Origin: Bacteroidia bacterium
GTDB taxonomy: Bacteria > Bacteroidota > Bacteroidia > Flavobacteriales > Flavobacteriaceae
Direction of reading: 5' to 3'
Assembly: GCA_030431085.1 (NCBI GenBank)
Contig: JAUIJW010000029.1
Location: 1-15,319 of the forward strand
Length of the DNA: 15,319 nt
Positions 14,262 through 15,319 of the stretch are shown here, in pieces (position 1 is the stretch's first letter; every line of letters starts with the position of its first letter). The position numbers were made by a program, and so were the translations under genes. Under the pieces are notes generated by a model. It was not told the origin of the DNA. It saw only the letters and a list, made by a program, of their open reading frames with translations, and searched no databases.

Positions 14262-15319
14262 ATCTCAATACCTTTAATTTTTTTATGGATTAGGATGGCA
14301 TAACTATCAGAGAAATTGGCCACAAGATTACAAATGTCTAAAATTCGGTGGTACAAACTATCATGTAATGTTTTGTAACGATCGGGTAATAATAAAAAGA
14401 TAAGCTTATCGTAATTAGAAGCTTCGTGATTATAGGTGTTGTTAACAGCGTTAATAAAGGCGTCTAATAGATCGGCAATAATTTGATATCCTGCAATTTC
14501 TTTTTCAATAACCTCCGAACTTTGATAGATTTTTTCAATACTAAGTTTTAAAATATCATTAATCTGAGCTTCGTAGCTACTTTTTTCTAATAGAGAACAC
14601 TCAAAAGTTCCGTTAAGGATAGCCTCTTCATTAGCGATAAAAATTTCTGCAGCCTCTTGAATTAAATTACCAATTGCTAGAGCTCTTAAGTAACTTACCC
14701 GGTCTTTGGTATTACTTAATGTGTGATATTTTTTGGTGTTAATGGTACTCCTTACCAAATTAATGAGATATTCTAAAGCATAATCTTCGTCAATCAGGCC
14801 TAAATTAATACCATCTTCAAAGTCTATAATAGTGTAACAGATATCGTCTGCCGCTTCTACAAGATAAGCTAGCGGGTGTCTGTGGTAGGCTAAATATTTA
14901 CCATCTCTAACCTTGGTTAACCCAAGTTCATTAGCTACTTGCGTAAAAAAGGCCATTTCGCTTTGAAAAACACCATATTTTTTATCAATGATATGTGTCG
15001 TTGGTTTTTTGGGTAAAGACTCCTTAGGATACTTCATAAAGGCTCCTAGCGTGGCGTAAGATAATCTTAATCCACCATCGATATTATTTTTAGATTCTGT
15101 TAAAATTTTAAACCCATTGGCATTACCTTCAAAATCAATTAAATCTTGCCATTGTGCTGCTGTAAGATGTTTTTGATACTGCTGTCCTTTACCAGACATA
15201 AAATATTCTCCTATGGCTTTTTCACCGCTATGACCAAAAGGGGGGTTGCCAATATCATGGGATATGGCTGCGGCGGCTACAATGGCACCAAAATCATTGA
15301 TTTGATATCCCAATTTTTT
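14258..15319 (-). CDS. dgt: Deoxyguanosinetriphosphate triphosphohydrolase (5' end outside window)
   Basis: Dgt hydrolyses dGTP to deoxyguanosine and triphosphate and so limits the dNTP pool. The visible 353 codons begin inside the HD domain: SHDIGNPPFGHSGEKAIGEYF carries the metal-binding His-Asp pair and the following catalytic His region. Further along are AYHRHPLAYLVEAADDICYTIIDFEDGI, which contains the other HD-domain aspartate, and the helical C-terminal region. The frame stays open to the right edge, so the TTG at 15313 is not the start, and roughly the first 100 residues are missing. Sequence around HDIGNPPFGH is closest in type to the E. coli Dgt branch, though related dNTP triphosphohydrolases share the fold, so the preferred substrate is inferred. 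Confidence 0.9.
   Translation of the reverse strand, partial: KKLGYQINDFGAIVAAAAISHDIGNPPFGHSGEKAIGEYFMSGKGQQYQKHLTAAQWQDLIDFEGNANGFKILTESKNNIDGGLRLSYATLGAFMKYPKESLPKKPTTHIIDKKYGVFQSEMAFFTQVANELGLTKVRDGKYLAYHRHPLAYLVEAADDICYTIIDFEDGINLGLIDEDYALEYLINLVRSTINTKKYHTLSNTKDRVSYLRALAIGNLIQEAAEIFIANEEAILNGTFECSLLEKSSYEAQINDILKLSIEKIYQSSEVIEKEIAGYQIIADLLDAFINAVNNTYNHEASNYDKLIFLLLPDRYKTLHDSLYHRILDICNLVANFSDSYAILIHKKIKGIEI

Noticed and set aside
15311..15313. TTG at 15313 as the start of dgt
   Set aside because: It would begin inside the HD domain, omitting about 100 residues normally present; the frame continues to the edge.

Overview
The window looks like chromosomal DNA from a member of the Flavobacteriaceae (Bacteroidota). 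The DNA is AT-rich, and starts lack clear Shine-Dalgarno sequences. Several genes are preceded by the Bacteroidota -7 element TAnnTTTG. The protein families also fit: a DUF3078 outer-membrane protein, a signal-less GlpQ-like diesterase and a Bacteroidota-type CLC protein with CBS domains. I see no rRNA, tRNA, CRISPR array or insertion sequence. No gene-free stretch exceeds about 130 bases.

Layout. At 1-2034 there is an accessory-looking block: the 3' part of a large protein with a C-terminal GH19 (chitinase/lysozyme-like) domain, a small exported lipocalin-like protein 12 bases downstream, and what looks like the decayed start of a third, lipoprotein, gene. Base composition falls sharply from the upstream domain and linker into the GH19 domain and the small gene. 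At 2035-3134 are rsmI (16S rRNA methyltransferase, minus) and a DoxX-like membrane protein (minus). At 3268-8569 a plus-strand operon runs aspS, an APC-type amino-acid permease and a CLC chloride protein, with a 20-base overlap and a 6-base gap. At 8564-9821 are a glycerophosphodiester phosphodiesterase (minus) and a tiny two-helix membrane protein (plus). At 9818-11060 murI and tadA form a minus-strand pair, divergent from dxs (11123-12901, plus). Then come a DUF3078 outer-membrane protein (12984-14261, plus) and the 3' part of a dGTPase gene (minus) that runs off the right edge.

Most of the window is housekeeping: translation (AspRS, RsmI, TadA), cell wall (MurI), isoprenoids (Dxs) and nucleotide control (Dgt). 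Three points stand out. The left-edge GH19 protein and its small exported neighbour have the layout of an antibacterial effector with an immunity protein, which is inference. The CLC protein lacks both glutamates that couple chloride to protons, so it is probably a passive chloride pathway linked to an amino-acid permease. Three convergent gene pairs share bases of their stop codons, leaving no room for ordinary terminators.
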